Origin: Nocardia panacis
GTDB taxonomy: Bacteria > Actinomycetota > Actinomycetes > Mycobacteriales > Mycobacteriaceae
Length of the DNA: 35,820 nt
NCBI RefSeq assembly: GCF_003598715.1
Contig: NZ_QZFU01000005.1
Coordinates: forward strand, 1 to 35,820
Direction: 5' to 3'
Below, in pieces: positions 1 to 6,824 of the stretch. The position numbers and the translations under genes are program-made. The notes beneath the pieces are model-generated. The model was not told the origin of the DNA. It saw only the letters and a program-made list of their open reading frames with translations, and made no database searches. Position 1 is the first letter of the stretch. Every line of letters starts with the position of its first letter.

Positions 1-2
1 AG

Positions 3-221
3 ATCGCCAACCGGAAACGACGGGGCCGCGCCGGTGGGCGACCACCGCGGTTCGATCCGGTCGCCTATAAGGGCCGCAACGTCGTGGAACGCGCTTTCAA
101 CAAGGCGAAACACTGGCGCGGTGTCGCAACCCGTTACGACAAACTCGCCTCGACCTACCGCGCCGGAATCGTCATGGCCCTGGCCGTTGAATGGCTGAAA
201 CTATTGGGAGACACGACCTAG
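3..221 (+). pseudogene. IS5-family transposase, C-terminal fragment
   Basis: The window opens inside a reading frame that gives 72 residues before a TAG stop. The fragment contains the run YKGRNVVERAFNKAKHWRG followed by RYDKLASTYRAGIVMALAVEW. This is the usual C-terminal end of IS5/IS427-type DDE transposases, around the last catalytic glutamate (NVVERAF). The rest of the gene lies left of the window, so I cannot tell whether it is intact. It marks one side of the mobile region that holds the radical SAM cassette. No terminal inverted repeat was recognised in the 30 bases after the stop. Confidence 0.8.
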
Positions 222-254
222 GCCACTCGACAATTCGACGAGACGTGCACCACA

Positions 255-812
255 TCACCGGGTTTCAAGCGCGCGGCCCTTTCGCCCAGCCGGAAAGAAG
301 GCATTTGGCCAAGTTCCCGGCCTAATACCGCTCCTCCATCGCTCACGAGTATCGAGACGATCGAATGCCTGCAACAGCGAAATGCCGTCCTGCGCCGTCT
401 GACGTTGAGACCGCAGGAGATCGTCGAACCCCGTATCCGGATCAGCATTGTGGAGTATCTTCGCCATGGCATGCATTGCCTCGTTCCGCCGGTCCGCCCA
501 AGCGCTGAGCTCAATTACGACGGCACGAATCTCCGGGTTGTTCTCCACACCAGGGCCTCGCTTTCCACCGATGAGACTTGCACATGCCTGACCAACCGTC
601 GGTGGTTTCTTTTGGTCCAACTCCTTCTTATCGAGATGAGTCAGACGACTAGTCAGCCGATCGCTGATCAATGAGTCCAAAACTGCAATTGCCTCAAGGT
701 GATAGCCCTCTTCCACGCAGTGCTGCACACGATCGAATGCAGCCACATACCGACGCCAACGCCTGCCGCCGAATTCCGGATCTACAGCCTTTTCTCGCAC
801 TGGCTCGGTCAT
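255..812 (-). CDS. HEPN-like protein of unknown function
   Basis: The protein has about 185 residues, is mostly helical and has no signal peptide or membrane segment. Around residues 37-56 it reads YHLEAIAVLDSLISDRL. Near residues 108-114 it has RRNEAMH, which fits the Rx4-6H motif of HEPN ribonuclease domains (R109 and H114). HEPN proteins are common in toxin-antitoxin, abortive-infection and other defence loci, but no antitoxin-like partner (for example a MNT nucleotidyltransferase) sits beside it. The ATG at 812 is preferred over the adjacent GTG at 815 because GGGGGAG lies at a proper distance before the ATG. It diverges from the HD-domain gene. I infer HEPN from the motif and helical pattern only, so function is unproven. 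Confidence 0.6.
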   Translation of the reverse strand: MTEPVREKAVDPEFGGRRWRRYVAAFDRVQHCVEEGYHLEAIAVLDSLISDRLTSRLTHLDKKELDQKKPPTVGQACASLIGGKRGPGVENNPEIRAVVIELSAWADRRNEAMHAMAKILHNADPDTGFDDLLRSQRQTAQDGISLLQAFDRLDTRERWRSGIRPGTWPNAFFPAGRKGRALETR

Positions 813-870
813 CACTCCCCCTCATGCACTACGGACGCCATTATCGTAGGCGGGATCCGGTGGGACGAGG

Positions 871-889
871 ACGAGTTCGCAGAACTCGT
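871..889. promoter_or_regulatory. Inverted repeat in HEPN/HD divergent intergenic region
   Basis: ACGAGTTCGCAGAACTCGT is a perfect palindrome with 8-bp arms and a 3-base centre. It lies about 80 bases upstream of the HD-domain gene and about 60 bases from the start of the HEPN-like gene. Its position suits an operator for one or both divergent genes. The cognate regulator is unknown. It does not match the actinobacterial LexA box, which has GAAC and GTTC in the opposite order. Confidence 0.35.
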
Positions 890-968
890 ACACAGTCGCT
901 CCTCCATCCGGGACGCTCAGCAAGCCGAATCACAGCCAGCCTAGACAGGAGACCAGTAGCGTTGGGTG

Positions 969-1532
969 ATGGCCGACCTCGAATCTTCTTGGGCATGGCG
1001 TCTCGCCGGGAGCGAGTTGGAGACATCACTTCCCAAGCGTTGGGCACATTCTCAAGGGGTAGCCCACACCGCGATTCAGCTTGTGGCGCAACTGAATTGC
1101 GACCGCGAACTACTCGTTGAATCGGCGATCCTGCACGATGTCGGCTACGCCCCGACGCTGGCTGTGACCGGCTTTCATCCGTTGGATGGTGCCCGATTCC
1201 TGCGGGATATGCATCATGCCGACGAGCGGCTTGTCCGGCTGGTCGCCAACCATACGTTCGCACCTCTGGAAGCCGACGAGCGCGGCCTACGCGAACAGTT
1301 GGAGGCGGAGTTTCCGATTCTCGATGACCCACTGTTGGTCGATGCCCTGACCTACTGCGACATGACGACAACACCGGACGGGACACCGACAACGCCAGCG
1401 GACCGCATAGCCGAAATCGTGACTCGGTACGGCCCGAATACGTTGGTAGGCCGTTTCATTCAGCGAGCCAAGCCGGAAATCCTCGCTGCGACCGCCCGTG
1501 TCGAGCAGGCGACGGCAGCTCAACCGAGGTAG
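969..1532 (+). CDS. HD-domain phosphohydrolase
   Basis: This is a soluble protein of 187 residues with the HD superfamily metal-binding pattern. H27 lies in PKRWAHSQGV, HD is at 56-57 in AILHDVGYAP, H95 is in LVANHTF, and D131 is in TYCDMTTTPDG. HD enzymes hydrolyse phosphate mono- or diesters, often of nucleotides; the substrate here is unknown. The ATG at 969 is preferred over the GTG at 966, although no strong ribosome-binding site is visible for either. Its 3' end overlaps the convergent NUDIX gene by 13 bases. Sitting beside NUDIX, CYTH and kinase genes, it is probably part of the same phosphate-handling cassette, though it has its own promoter region. Confidence 0.8.
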   Translation: MADLESSWAWRLAGSELETSLPKRWAHSQGVAHTAIQLVAQLNCDRELLVESAILHDVGYAPTLAVTGFHPLDGARFLRDMHHADERLVRLVANHTFAPLEADERGLREQLEAEFPILDDPLLVDALTYCDMTTTPDGTPTTPADRIAEIVTRYGPNTLVGRFIQRAKPEILAATARVEQATAAQPR

Positions 1533-1987
1533 GGATAGTTCCCGGACAGGTAGTCACCGATCTGCTGGCGCATGCTCGGGTGGATATCGTACTTGTCCAG
1601 GTCTTCGGAGCGAACGAACGTCACGCCATCGGCTTCCTCGTTGATGGTTGGTTTCCCGCCGACCGGCCGTCCGATGTAGCAGTTCTCGTACTGCTGACGA
1701 ATTTCGCCATCGGTGTAGGCGACGATGTGATTAGGATTGCTGTACACGCCAAGGAATCCGGTGATCTCTGCGGTTATCCCGGTCTCCTCCAGGCACTCTC
1801 GGACAGCGCATTCCCCGGCTGTCTCACCCATGTCCATCGCACCGCCCGGCAGCGCCCACTGTCCCGTATCGCGGCGACGTTGCAGCAGAATCGCGCCGGA
1901 CTCATCGGTCACGAGCAGATTGCAAGCCACCACGAGCGAATTGGGTTCAGGTGCCTTCGGGTCGTAGTAGTACTCGATCCTTCCCAT
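1520..1987 (-). CDS. NUDIX hydrolase
   Basis: The protein has 155 residues. The NUDIX box starts at GAMDMGETAGECAV and continues with RECLEETGI, matching GX5EX7REUXEEXGU with Cys at the first hydrophobic position. NUDIX enzymes cleave nucleoside diphosphates linked to another group, such as ADP-ribose, NTPs or sugar nucleotides. Substrate specificity cannot be read from the sequence. The start is the ATG at 1987, preceded by GAAAGG six bases upstream. The frame stays open further upstream, but that part overlaps the preceding gene. It lies 13 bases downstream of the HTH/PLD-like regulator on the same strand, so the two are probably co-transcribed. Confidence 0.9.
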   Translation of the reverse strand: MGRIEYYYDPKAPEPNSLVVACNLLVTDESGAILLQRRRDTGQWALPGGAMDMGETAGECAVRECLEETGITAEITGFLGVYSNPNHIVAYTDGEIRQQYENCYIGRPVGGKPTINEEADGVTFVRSEDLDKYDIHPSMRQQIGDYLSGNYPYLG

Positions 1988-2000
1988 GATCAACCTTTCT

Positions 2001-2774
2001 TCAGGGTATCCAGTGCTGAGCGTCGGCCCAGATGGCATCGAAGCTCTCGGTGTAGTTGTCGAACCATCCGGAGTCGTCCACACGTCTGAGCTGGAATATC
2101 GGGTTGGCGCTGGCTGGTTGGCCCCAGATGTGGGGATTTACCATCAGGTTTTCGTCGTAGCGGAATAGCGAGTTGTAGAGCGTCGTATCGTGCAGCCGGA
2201 CTTCGCATCGATCCTCGGACAGCAGCGGTCGGTAGTAGGTCAGCGAGGCGCGGATTTTCGCCGACAAGGTATCGCCTATTCCTTCCTCTCGACCACGAGC
2301 GGCAACGGCCTCTCCATTCGGGTTACCGAAGCACAGACGAACCCGCGTGCCCTGTGCGGCCCGCTCGGCAAGCATCTTCACCACTTGCGGATTCGACTGC
2401 ACGAAGAACGTCCCGGAGAACACGAGTACGTCGATCTGCTCGACCGAATCGCGAAGCAGCGAAAGCCAAACCTCGCGGGGCACTTCGGCGCGGTTCGGAT
2501 AGGTGGCAACCAGTTCGACATTCTTCGGTACAGGCGGCATCTCCGGGGCGGGCGGCCATAGGAATTCCTCTTCCACGCGGAGGTGATGGGCGACGCGATG
2601 GCGGTGCTTCGGGTGTGGCACCCGACCACCGAGCCACCGCCCGACCGTCTTCGGATCGACCTGGCACACCTCGGCCAGCGACTCGGGCCTGATGCCCCGC
2701 TGGAACAGCACGCTCTGAAGCCGGACGTTCACAGACTCTATGGAAACCGACGTATCGGCCATCAGCAAGGACAT
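2001..2774 (-). CDS. HTH regulator with PLD-like C-terminal domain
   Basis: The protein has about 257 residues. The first 70 or so form an XRE-like DNA-binding domain with PESLAEVCQVDPKTVGRWLG as the helix-turn-helix. The remainder reads like a phospholipase-D-type fold: QIDVLVFSGTFF, then RVRLCFGNPNG, then EVRLHDTTLYNSLFRYDENL. The last segment sits where the HKD motif occurs in PLD enzymes but lacks HxK, so catalysis is doubtful and the domain may be a ligand sensor. The start is ATG 2774, or ATG 2762 four codons later; neither has a clear ribosome-binding site. It diverges from the radical SAM operon, with a palindrome between them, and leads the NUDIX gene. I infer that it controls the cassette. 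Confidence 0.75.
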   Translation of the reverse strand: MSLLMADTSVSIESVNVRLQSVLFQRGIRPESLAEVCQVDPKTVGRWLGGRVPHPKHRHRVAHHLRVEEEFLWPPAPEMPPVPKNVELVATYPNRAEVPREVWLSLLRDSVEQIDVLVFSGTFFVQSNPQVVKMLAERAAQGTRVRLCFGNPNGEAVAARGREEGIGDTLSAKIRASLTYYRPLLSEDRCEVRLHDTTLYNSLFRYDENLMVNPHIWGQPASANPIFQLRRVDDSGWFDNYTESFDAIWADAQHWIP

Positions 2775-2792
2775 CGCCGCAGGACGCCGAAA

Positions 2793-2806
2793 ACGTCCCG
2801 GGACGT
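2793..2806. promoter_or_regulatory. Palindromic operator between divergent operons
   Basis: ACGTCCCGGGACGT is a perfect 14-bp palindrome. It lies in the 118-base gap between the HTH/PLD-like regulator (leftward) and the radical SAM gene (rightward). Further GTCCC half-sites occur just to its right, around 2816-2838. This is the expected place for an autoregulatory operator of the HTH protein that would also control the enzyme operon. Confidence 0.5.
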
Positions 2807-2892
2807 CTATCGCACTGTCCCATACGCGGTTACGCGGTCCCAGCGCTCCCCGACACGATGACATCCCACCCACGAAACCCAAGGGGGCCAAC

Positions 2893-3792
2893 GTGATTGA
2901 AGCAGTCACCGGCATTCGCAGAATTCGGATGCTGTACCTACAGCTGCTGTACCGCTGCAACTTCAACTGCGGCCATTGCTTCCACGGCGAGCGGCTGAAG
3001 CATGCCGACGCCTTCACCGCCGAACAGGCGCGCAATCTCATGCGGCTCATGCAACGGCAGCACGGCACCGAGGCAGTGACGCTGCTCGGCGGCGAGCCGT
3101 TCGTCTACAAGGACCTGGCTCATGTTGTCCGCTACGCGAAGTGCACCCTCGGCCTGGCCGTGGAGATATGCACCAACGGCTACCGCATCGGCCCGCGCTT
3201 GCGCGAAATCGCGCCGTGCGTTGACCTGCTGCGTATTTCTCTGGAAGGGATCGGCAACACCAACGATCTCATTCGCCGCGCGGGAAGCTACGCCGCAGCT
3301 CTCGAATCCATCACGCTTGCACGCAATTTGGGCATCCAGATCGGCGCGACGCTGACCGTGAACCGGTACAACATCGGCGAAGTGGCCGACCTGGCACGCA
3401 CCCTGGAAACGCTCGGGGTCTCACAGCTCAAGCTGCACCAGTTGCGGCCAGTCGGCAATGCAGCCCTTCGCCCTGAAATGCTGGTGACCGACCCTGCCGA
3501 CTACTCGGTGATGCGTGATCAGTTGCAGCGCACCGCTCTTGGGATCGATGTGGTGCTGGACGAAGACCTGTCCGAGGATGGCGCTCGGGCATGTGCCGCA
3601 CCGAGCGCGCGCCACGAAATCGACCGAATCGAGTCGGATCCGCGCGGTGCGCTCACGATGTCGTGTAAGGCGGTCGGCAAGGACTCGCACGCCTTTTGGT
3701 ACGACAAGGACGCGGACTGCATCGTGCATCTACCGTCCTCGAATGATGAAGTGATGCTTGGCATTCCGGATGTGGTGTACAGCCATGCGTAG
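2893..3792 (+). CDS. Radical SAM enzyme, viperin-like cluster motif
   Basis: The protein has 299 residues. The 4Fe-4S motif CNFNCGHCFHGE (C22, C26, C29) fits CX3CX2C. GGEPF at 66-70 is the SAM-binding motif, and TNG (94-96) and TVNRYNI (155-161) follow as later strands of the barrel. The cluster region resembles the CNYKCGFCFH motif I recall from viperin more than typical SPASM enzymes, and no clear SPASM cysteine set is present at the C-terminus. Two late cysteines (in MSCKAVG and ADCIVHL) could still ligate something. The GTG start at 2893 follows GGGGG. The stop overlaps the next gene by 8 bases. The reaction is unknown; the neighbours suggest a nucleotide-type substrate. Confidence 0.85.
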   Translation: MIEAVTGIRRIRMLYLQLLYRCNFNCGHCFHGERLKHADAFTAEQARNLMRLMQRQHGTEAVTLLGGEPFVYKDLAHVVRYAKCTLGLAVEICTNGYRIGPRLREIAPCVDLLRISLEGIGNTNDLIRRAGSYAAALESITLARNLGIQIGATLTVNRYNIGEVADLARTLETLGVSQLKLHQLRPVGNAALRPEMLVTDPADYSVMRDQLQRTALGIDVVLDEDLSEDGARACAAPSARHEIDRIESDPRGALTMSCKAVGKDSHAFWYDKDADCIVHLPSSNDEVMLGIPDVVYSHA

Positions 3793-4354
3793 ACGACACC
3801 TTTTCGAGAGCATCGAGGGCTTACCCGGAACCGGCAAATCGACGGTCGCGCCCCTACTTGCCGAAGCCCGTCAAGCAGTACTCGTGCCGACTGTTCCGCC
3901 GTGCTACCAACCGCTTCGGCGCGAGCTGGACGGCTACGAAAACGTCGATGCGCGAATGTGTTTCTTCCTGTCCGCACTCTTCACCGCCGTCGACCAGATC
4001 CGCCGCTACCTCGATGCCGGAATACCCGTCGTAGTCGAAAGCTACTTCGCCCGCTGCCTGACCACCCACCGCGTCTACGGAGCGGATGTCGATGTGATCC
4101 TGCCCCGCAATCTGCCTGAGCCCATCATGTACCAACTGGTCTGCGAACCACACGAGCGACGGAAGCGCATGGCTGCGCGGGCAAAGCCGACCACCCGATG
4201 GGACACGATCGGAGAACAGAACGCCGACCGCCTTGCCGACGCATACCTACAGTTCCCCGTCCACCAGATCGAAACCAGCGGACTCCCACCGGAACAGGTT
4301 GTACGAGCGATCCTGGACCTGGACGCGATCGGAGCCGACCATGCCTACCGCTAG
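3785..4354 (+). CDS. Thymidylate-kinase-like P-loop kinase
   Basis: The protein has 189 residues. It opens with FESIEGLPGTGKST, a Walker A motif (residues 12-20) in the setting seen in thymidylate and deoxynucleoside kinases. VVVESYFAR replaces the usual DRY/DRF segment. An arginine-rich stretch (HERRKRMAAR) sits where the lid is found. It probably phosphorylates a nucleotide, nucleoside or a modified derivative. The ATG lies inside the last codons of the radical SAM gene, so translation is coupled. Its own end overlaps the methyltransferase by 14 bases. Thymidylate kinase proper is unlikely, because several of its diagnostic residues are not apparent. Confidence 0.75.
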   Translation: MRRRHLFESIEGLPGTGKSTVAPLLAEARQAVLVPTVPPCYQPLRRELDGYENVDARMCFFLSALFTAVDQIRRYLDAGIPVVVESYFARCLTTHRVYGADVDVILPRNLPEPIMYQLVCEPHERRKRMAARAKPTTRWDTIGEQNADRLADAYLQFPVHQIETSGLPPEQVVRAILDLDAIGADHAYR

Positions 4355-5024
4355 CCTCTGGGAACGGACCTTGACGTTCTTCCCGCAATTCATGCGCGCC
4401 CTACATGAGGAATGCCGACCGGGCGCGACCGTGGCCGTAGTCGGTGCCAGCGACGGCAAGTTCGTCCTGCCGCTGGCTGCGGCCGGATATCGCGTTCTCG
4501 CACTCGAAAAGGACCCGCTCGCGCTCAACGGCGGCGAGGTGCTGCTTCCGATATCGGGCATCACCTACGCACCCGGCTTGGTCAAGCGGCTGAAGGAAGC
4601 CGAACTTTACGACCGTGTTCGCATCGTGTGCGCGGACTTCCTCGACATCGAACCGGCCGACCTCACCGCGGATGCGGTCTGGACAAGCTGTTCCTGGCAC
4701 TACAGCGCCAACCACCGACGTCCGCTCAACGAATTCGTCGGCCGGATGCAACAACTCGTCCCCCCAGGTGGACTGTTCGGCGCGGAGTTCATGATGGCGG
4801 TAGAGCCTCGCCAAGACGTCATCGAGCACTACACCACACCCGACCGGCTTGCCCTCCAGTTCGCACGCGCCTGGAACGTGCTGCTGACATTGCAGACCGG
4901 CACGTTCGTCGAGCGTGCCCATATGGGGCAACTGCACGACCACACCCACTGCATGGGGTTGCTCGTCGCCACGAGACACCCGAACAACCAGTCGAAAGGC
5001 GCACACAACAGCGATGAAGCATGA
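4341..5024 (+). CDS. Class I SAM-dependent methyltransferase
   Basis: The protein has 227 residues. VAVVGASDGKFVLPLA (31-46) is motif I of Rossmann-type methyltransferases, in a GASDG form rather than GxGxG. VLALEKDP follows with an acidic residue that should contact the SAM ribose. VWTSCSWHYSANHR lies at the motif IV/post-II position, and LVPPGGLFGAEF is the usual strand before the C-terminal part. The substrate is unknown. The ATG at 4341 falls within the end of the kinase gene, and the stop overlaps the CYTH gene by 11 bases. As third gene of a coupled operon it probably methylates the product or precursor of the radical SAM/kinase pathway. Confidence 0.8.
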   Translation: MPTASLWERTLTFFPQFMRALHEECRPGATVAVVGASDGKFVLPLAAAGYRVLALEKDPLALNGGEVLLPISGITYAPGLVKRLKEAELYDRVRIVCADFLDIEPADLTADAVWTSCSWHYSANHRRPLNEFVGRMQQLVPPGGLFGAEFMMAVEPRQDVIEHYTTPDRLALQFARAWNVLLTLQTGTFVERAHMGQLHDHTHCMGLLVATRHPNNQSKGAHNSDEA

Positions 5025-5574
5025 GTACGAAGCGAAATTCCTGTCGGTGGACGTCGATGCCCTGCGGGCGAAACTGACCGACCTCGGCGCTACCCGGACG
5101 TTCCCGCAAACCCTGTTGACCCGCAAGATATTCGAGAATGACTCACTGGCTCGCGGCGCATGGATTCGCCTCCGTAACGAGGGAACACGCTCCACACTGA
5201 CACTGAAGCACGTCACCGACGCCACCACCATCGACGGCACCACCGAAATCGAAACAACTGTCGGCGACCTGCCTGCCATGGCTGAAATCCTCGCCAAGCT
5301 CGGCCTGCGCCAAGTCAGATATCAAGAGAACTACCGCGAGGAGTGGCAATTCGCCGACGTGGTGTTCGACCTCGACACCTGGCCTGGGCTGCCGCCGTTC
5401 CTCGAAATCGAAGGCCCGAGCGAAACCGCGGTGCGCCTGGCCGCCGAACGCTTGGACCTCGACTACGCCACAGCCCGATTCGGCAGCGTGGATGAGGTCT
5501 ACAAGAGCGAAACCGGACGAGACATCCTTGCCGAACCAACGCTCCTGTTCGAGAACTCCACCATGGATACCTAA
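5014..5574 (+). CDS. CYTH domain protein (CyaB/triphosphatase type)
   Basis: The protein has 186 residues. It begins MKHEYEAKF, the ExExK signature (E4, E6, K8) of the CYTH/triphosphate tunnel metalloenzyme family. Further charged strands line the tunnel: WIRLRNEG, LTLKH, EIETTV, YREEW and FLEIEGPSE. Family members include class IV adenylate cyclases, thiamine-triphosphatases and inorganic triphosphatases, and sequence alone does not separate these. The start is inside the methyltransferase gene. It is the last gene of the four-gene operon and is followed 28 bases later by a terminator. It may hydrolyse or cyclise a nucleoside triphosphate made by the preceding enzymes. Confidence 0.85.
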   Translation: MKHEYEAKFLSVDVDALRAKLTDLGATRTFPQTLLTRKIFENDSLARGAWIRLRNEGTRSTLTLKHVTDATTIDGTTEIETTVGDLPAMAEILAKLGLRQVRYQENYREEWQFADVVFDLDTWPGLPPFLEIEGPSETAVRLAAERLDLDYATARFGSVDEVYKSETGRDILAEPTLLFENSTMDT

Positions 5575-5602
5575 TCCGGGCCTTCAACCTGAAGCACCGG
5601 GA

Positions 5603-5641
5603 AGCCCCGTCCCTCAGCAACATGTCTGAGGTGACGGGGCT
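5603..5641 (+). terminator. Rho-independent terminator of the radical SAM operon
   Basis: Perfect 9-bp outer arms AGCCCCGTC and GACGGGGCT enclose an inner CTCAG/CTGAG stem and an 8-base loop, and are followed by TTTC. It lies 28 bases past the CYTH stop codon and closes the four-gene operon. Confidence 0.8.
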
Positions 5642-5835
5642 TTCGGTGTGGGTCTTGATGTCGATACCGTCCGCGGCGGCAAACTGACCGCGCATCCTGC
5701 CCGCGCAGCGGAACCACAGATGCATCCACCGCCACCGGTCGCGGCAGTCCAGGTTTCCGGCAGCGTCCCCAGCGCGGCAAGTCTGCCACCCGAGCCCGGG
5801 GCCACGTCGGCCAAGGGGCCGCAAGGTCTCCGATG
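5642..5835. other. Junction region without a recognisable gene
   Basis: These 194 bases lie between the operon terminator and the first recognisable integrase codons. Short open frames exist on both strands, but none has family features or a convincing start. It probably contains the recombination junction that removed the N-terminal half of the integrase. Confidence 0.4.
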
Positions 5836-6618
5836 GCGCAAACCATCATCCGGGCACACGGTGTTCTGGCTGGAATTCTCGATGCGGCAGTGAAGGCCAG
5901 CGACTACCGAAGAATCAGGCGCGTGGTGTCGAGAACCTGCCGGACGAGAAAAAGAAGCGCCACGTCTACCTCACGTCGGCGGACCTGACGCGACTCGCCA
6001 AAGAATCAGGGAAGCATCGACTCTTGGTGCTCATGCTCGGGTACTGCGGCCCACGATGGGGCGAGATGGTCGCGCTCCGGGTACGCGATATCGACTTCCG
6101 GTGCGCACGGATCACGGTGGCCGACAATGCCGTACGGTTGGGCTTCGACCACGCGGAGGAGGAAACGAAGGACAAGGAAATCCGCCCGGTTCCTGTGCCG
6201 CAGTTCATCCTCAAACAGCTGAAAGAGCATGTGCAGGGCAAGCACCAGCACGCGCTGGTGTTCCCGCTCCCGGACGACCCGGAGAAATACCTCCCGCGCC
6301 CGAAGTCAGAGGACGACTGGTTCGCAGGTGCCGTGAATTGGTCGAAGGTGCAGCCGATCACCCCGCACGATCTCCGCCACACCTGCGCCTCGCTGGCCGT
6401 ATCGGCTGGCGCGAACGTCCTTGCCCTGGCCCGGCTACTCGGCCACAAGGGCGCCAAGGAGACACTGAACACTTACGCGGACGTTCGACGACGACTTGGA
6501 CCGGGTAGCGGCAGCGATGGACGAGAAGTATTCCGGCGGCGAAGGTTCCGCCGCGACAAGCGCTGGTAGCTGCACTTGTCAAAATCTTGTCACGGAGCCC
6601 AATCAAGCCGCTGCTTGA
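5836..6618 (+). pseudogene. Tyrosine integrase, truncated and frameshifted
   Basis: Translation is closely similar to the C-terminal two thirds of the intact integrase at 16243-17586. The similarity begins at AQTIIRAHGVLAGILDAAVK (frame of 5836) and shifts frame near 5906. It continues through KKRHVYLTSADLTRLAKESG, GPRWGEM, HDLRHTCASLAVSAGANV, LLGHKGAKETLNTYAD, then shifts again at about 6482 where two bases are missing. The tail FDDDLDRVAAAMDEKY ends at TGA 6616-6618. The N-terminal DNA-binding part is gone. All the catalytic positions (R, H, R, H, Y) are still recognisable, so decay is recent. It abuts the left att repeat exactly as the intact integrase abuts the tRNA, implying an earlier element inserted at the same site. 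Confidence 0.9.
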
Positions 6619-6630
6619 TTAAAGAAATAA

Positions 6631-6658
6631 CCCCTCACCTGCAAGAACAGGCAAGGGG
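6631..6658 (-). terminator. Displaced tRNA-Ser terminator copy
   Basis: On the minus strand, CCCCT...AGGGG arms with an inner CCTG/CAGG stem are followed by a T-rich run (TTATTTCTTT). The hairpin matches the one beside the tRNA at 17483-17512 with several differences, and it stands at the same distance from the tRNA 3'-end repeat. It therefore looks like the original downstream flank, or a diverged copy, separated from the tRNA by the younger element. Confidence 0.6.
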
Positions 6659-6663
6659 CACTG

Positions 6664-6685
6664 GCGGTGGCGGAGGGATTTGAAC
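6664..6685 (-). repeat. Left attachment-site repeat (tRNA-Ser 3' end copy)
   Basis: These 22 bases are identical to 17517-17538, the 3' end of tRNA-Ser(CGA). One mismatch followed by two matches extends the identity, and the flanking hairpin is also partly conserved. This is the direct repeat expected after tyrosine-integrase insertion into a tRNA 3' end. It defines the left edge of the younger element. Confidence 0.85.
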
Positions 6686-6780
6686 TCTTCTAGCGATCAT
6701 GGTCAGGGGGTCGAACATGGCCCTACCTGCGAAATCACATAGTTGTAGTTCACGCTGAATCTGGGTGATTCTCGGTCGAT

Positions 6781-6801
6781 TGTGGGCAAAATGTGGGCAC
6801 G
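6781..6801 (+). repeat. 21-bp repeat shared with the integrase 3' end
   Basis: An exact 21-base match to 17428-17448, where it encodes ECGQNVGT near the integrase C-terminus. Here the corresponding frame is open for only a few codons upstream (TGA at 6766). It is probably a leftover scrap of another integrase 3' end carried inside the left edge of the element. Confidence 0.6.
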
Positions 6802-6824
6802 GATTCTTCTGAAGAATCCGTGCC
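6796..6824 (-). terminator. Palindromic terminator after the XRE regulator
   Basis: A perfect inverted repeat with 14-bp arms (GGCACGGATTCTTC and its complement) around a single central T lies directly after the stop codon of the leftward XRE gene. It should fold into a strong hairpin. A T-run is not obvious, so termination strength is uncertain. Confidence 0.5.

Noticed and set aside
871..889. A LexA/SOS box upstream of the HD gene
   Set aside because: The arms are GTTC...GAAC, the reverse of the actinobacterial GAAC-N4-GTTC order.
699..944. An 81-codon frame between the HEPN-like and HD genes ending in WDEDEFAELVHSRSS
   Set aside because: The tail looks protein-like, but the beginning lies antisense to the HEPN-like gene and no start is convincing. 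At most a small remnant.
2893..5574. A RiPP pathway reading of the radical SAM operon
   Set aside because: No short precursor-peptide gene, no RRE-like protein, no protease or peptide exporter near, and no SPASM cysteine set was found. Phosphate-handling neighbours fit a nucleotide substrate better.
5648..5893. An 81-codon frame upstream of the integrase pseudogene
   Set aside because: Proline- and alanine-rich without a ribosome-binding site; its end overlaps recognisable integrase codons in another frame.
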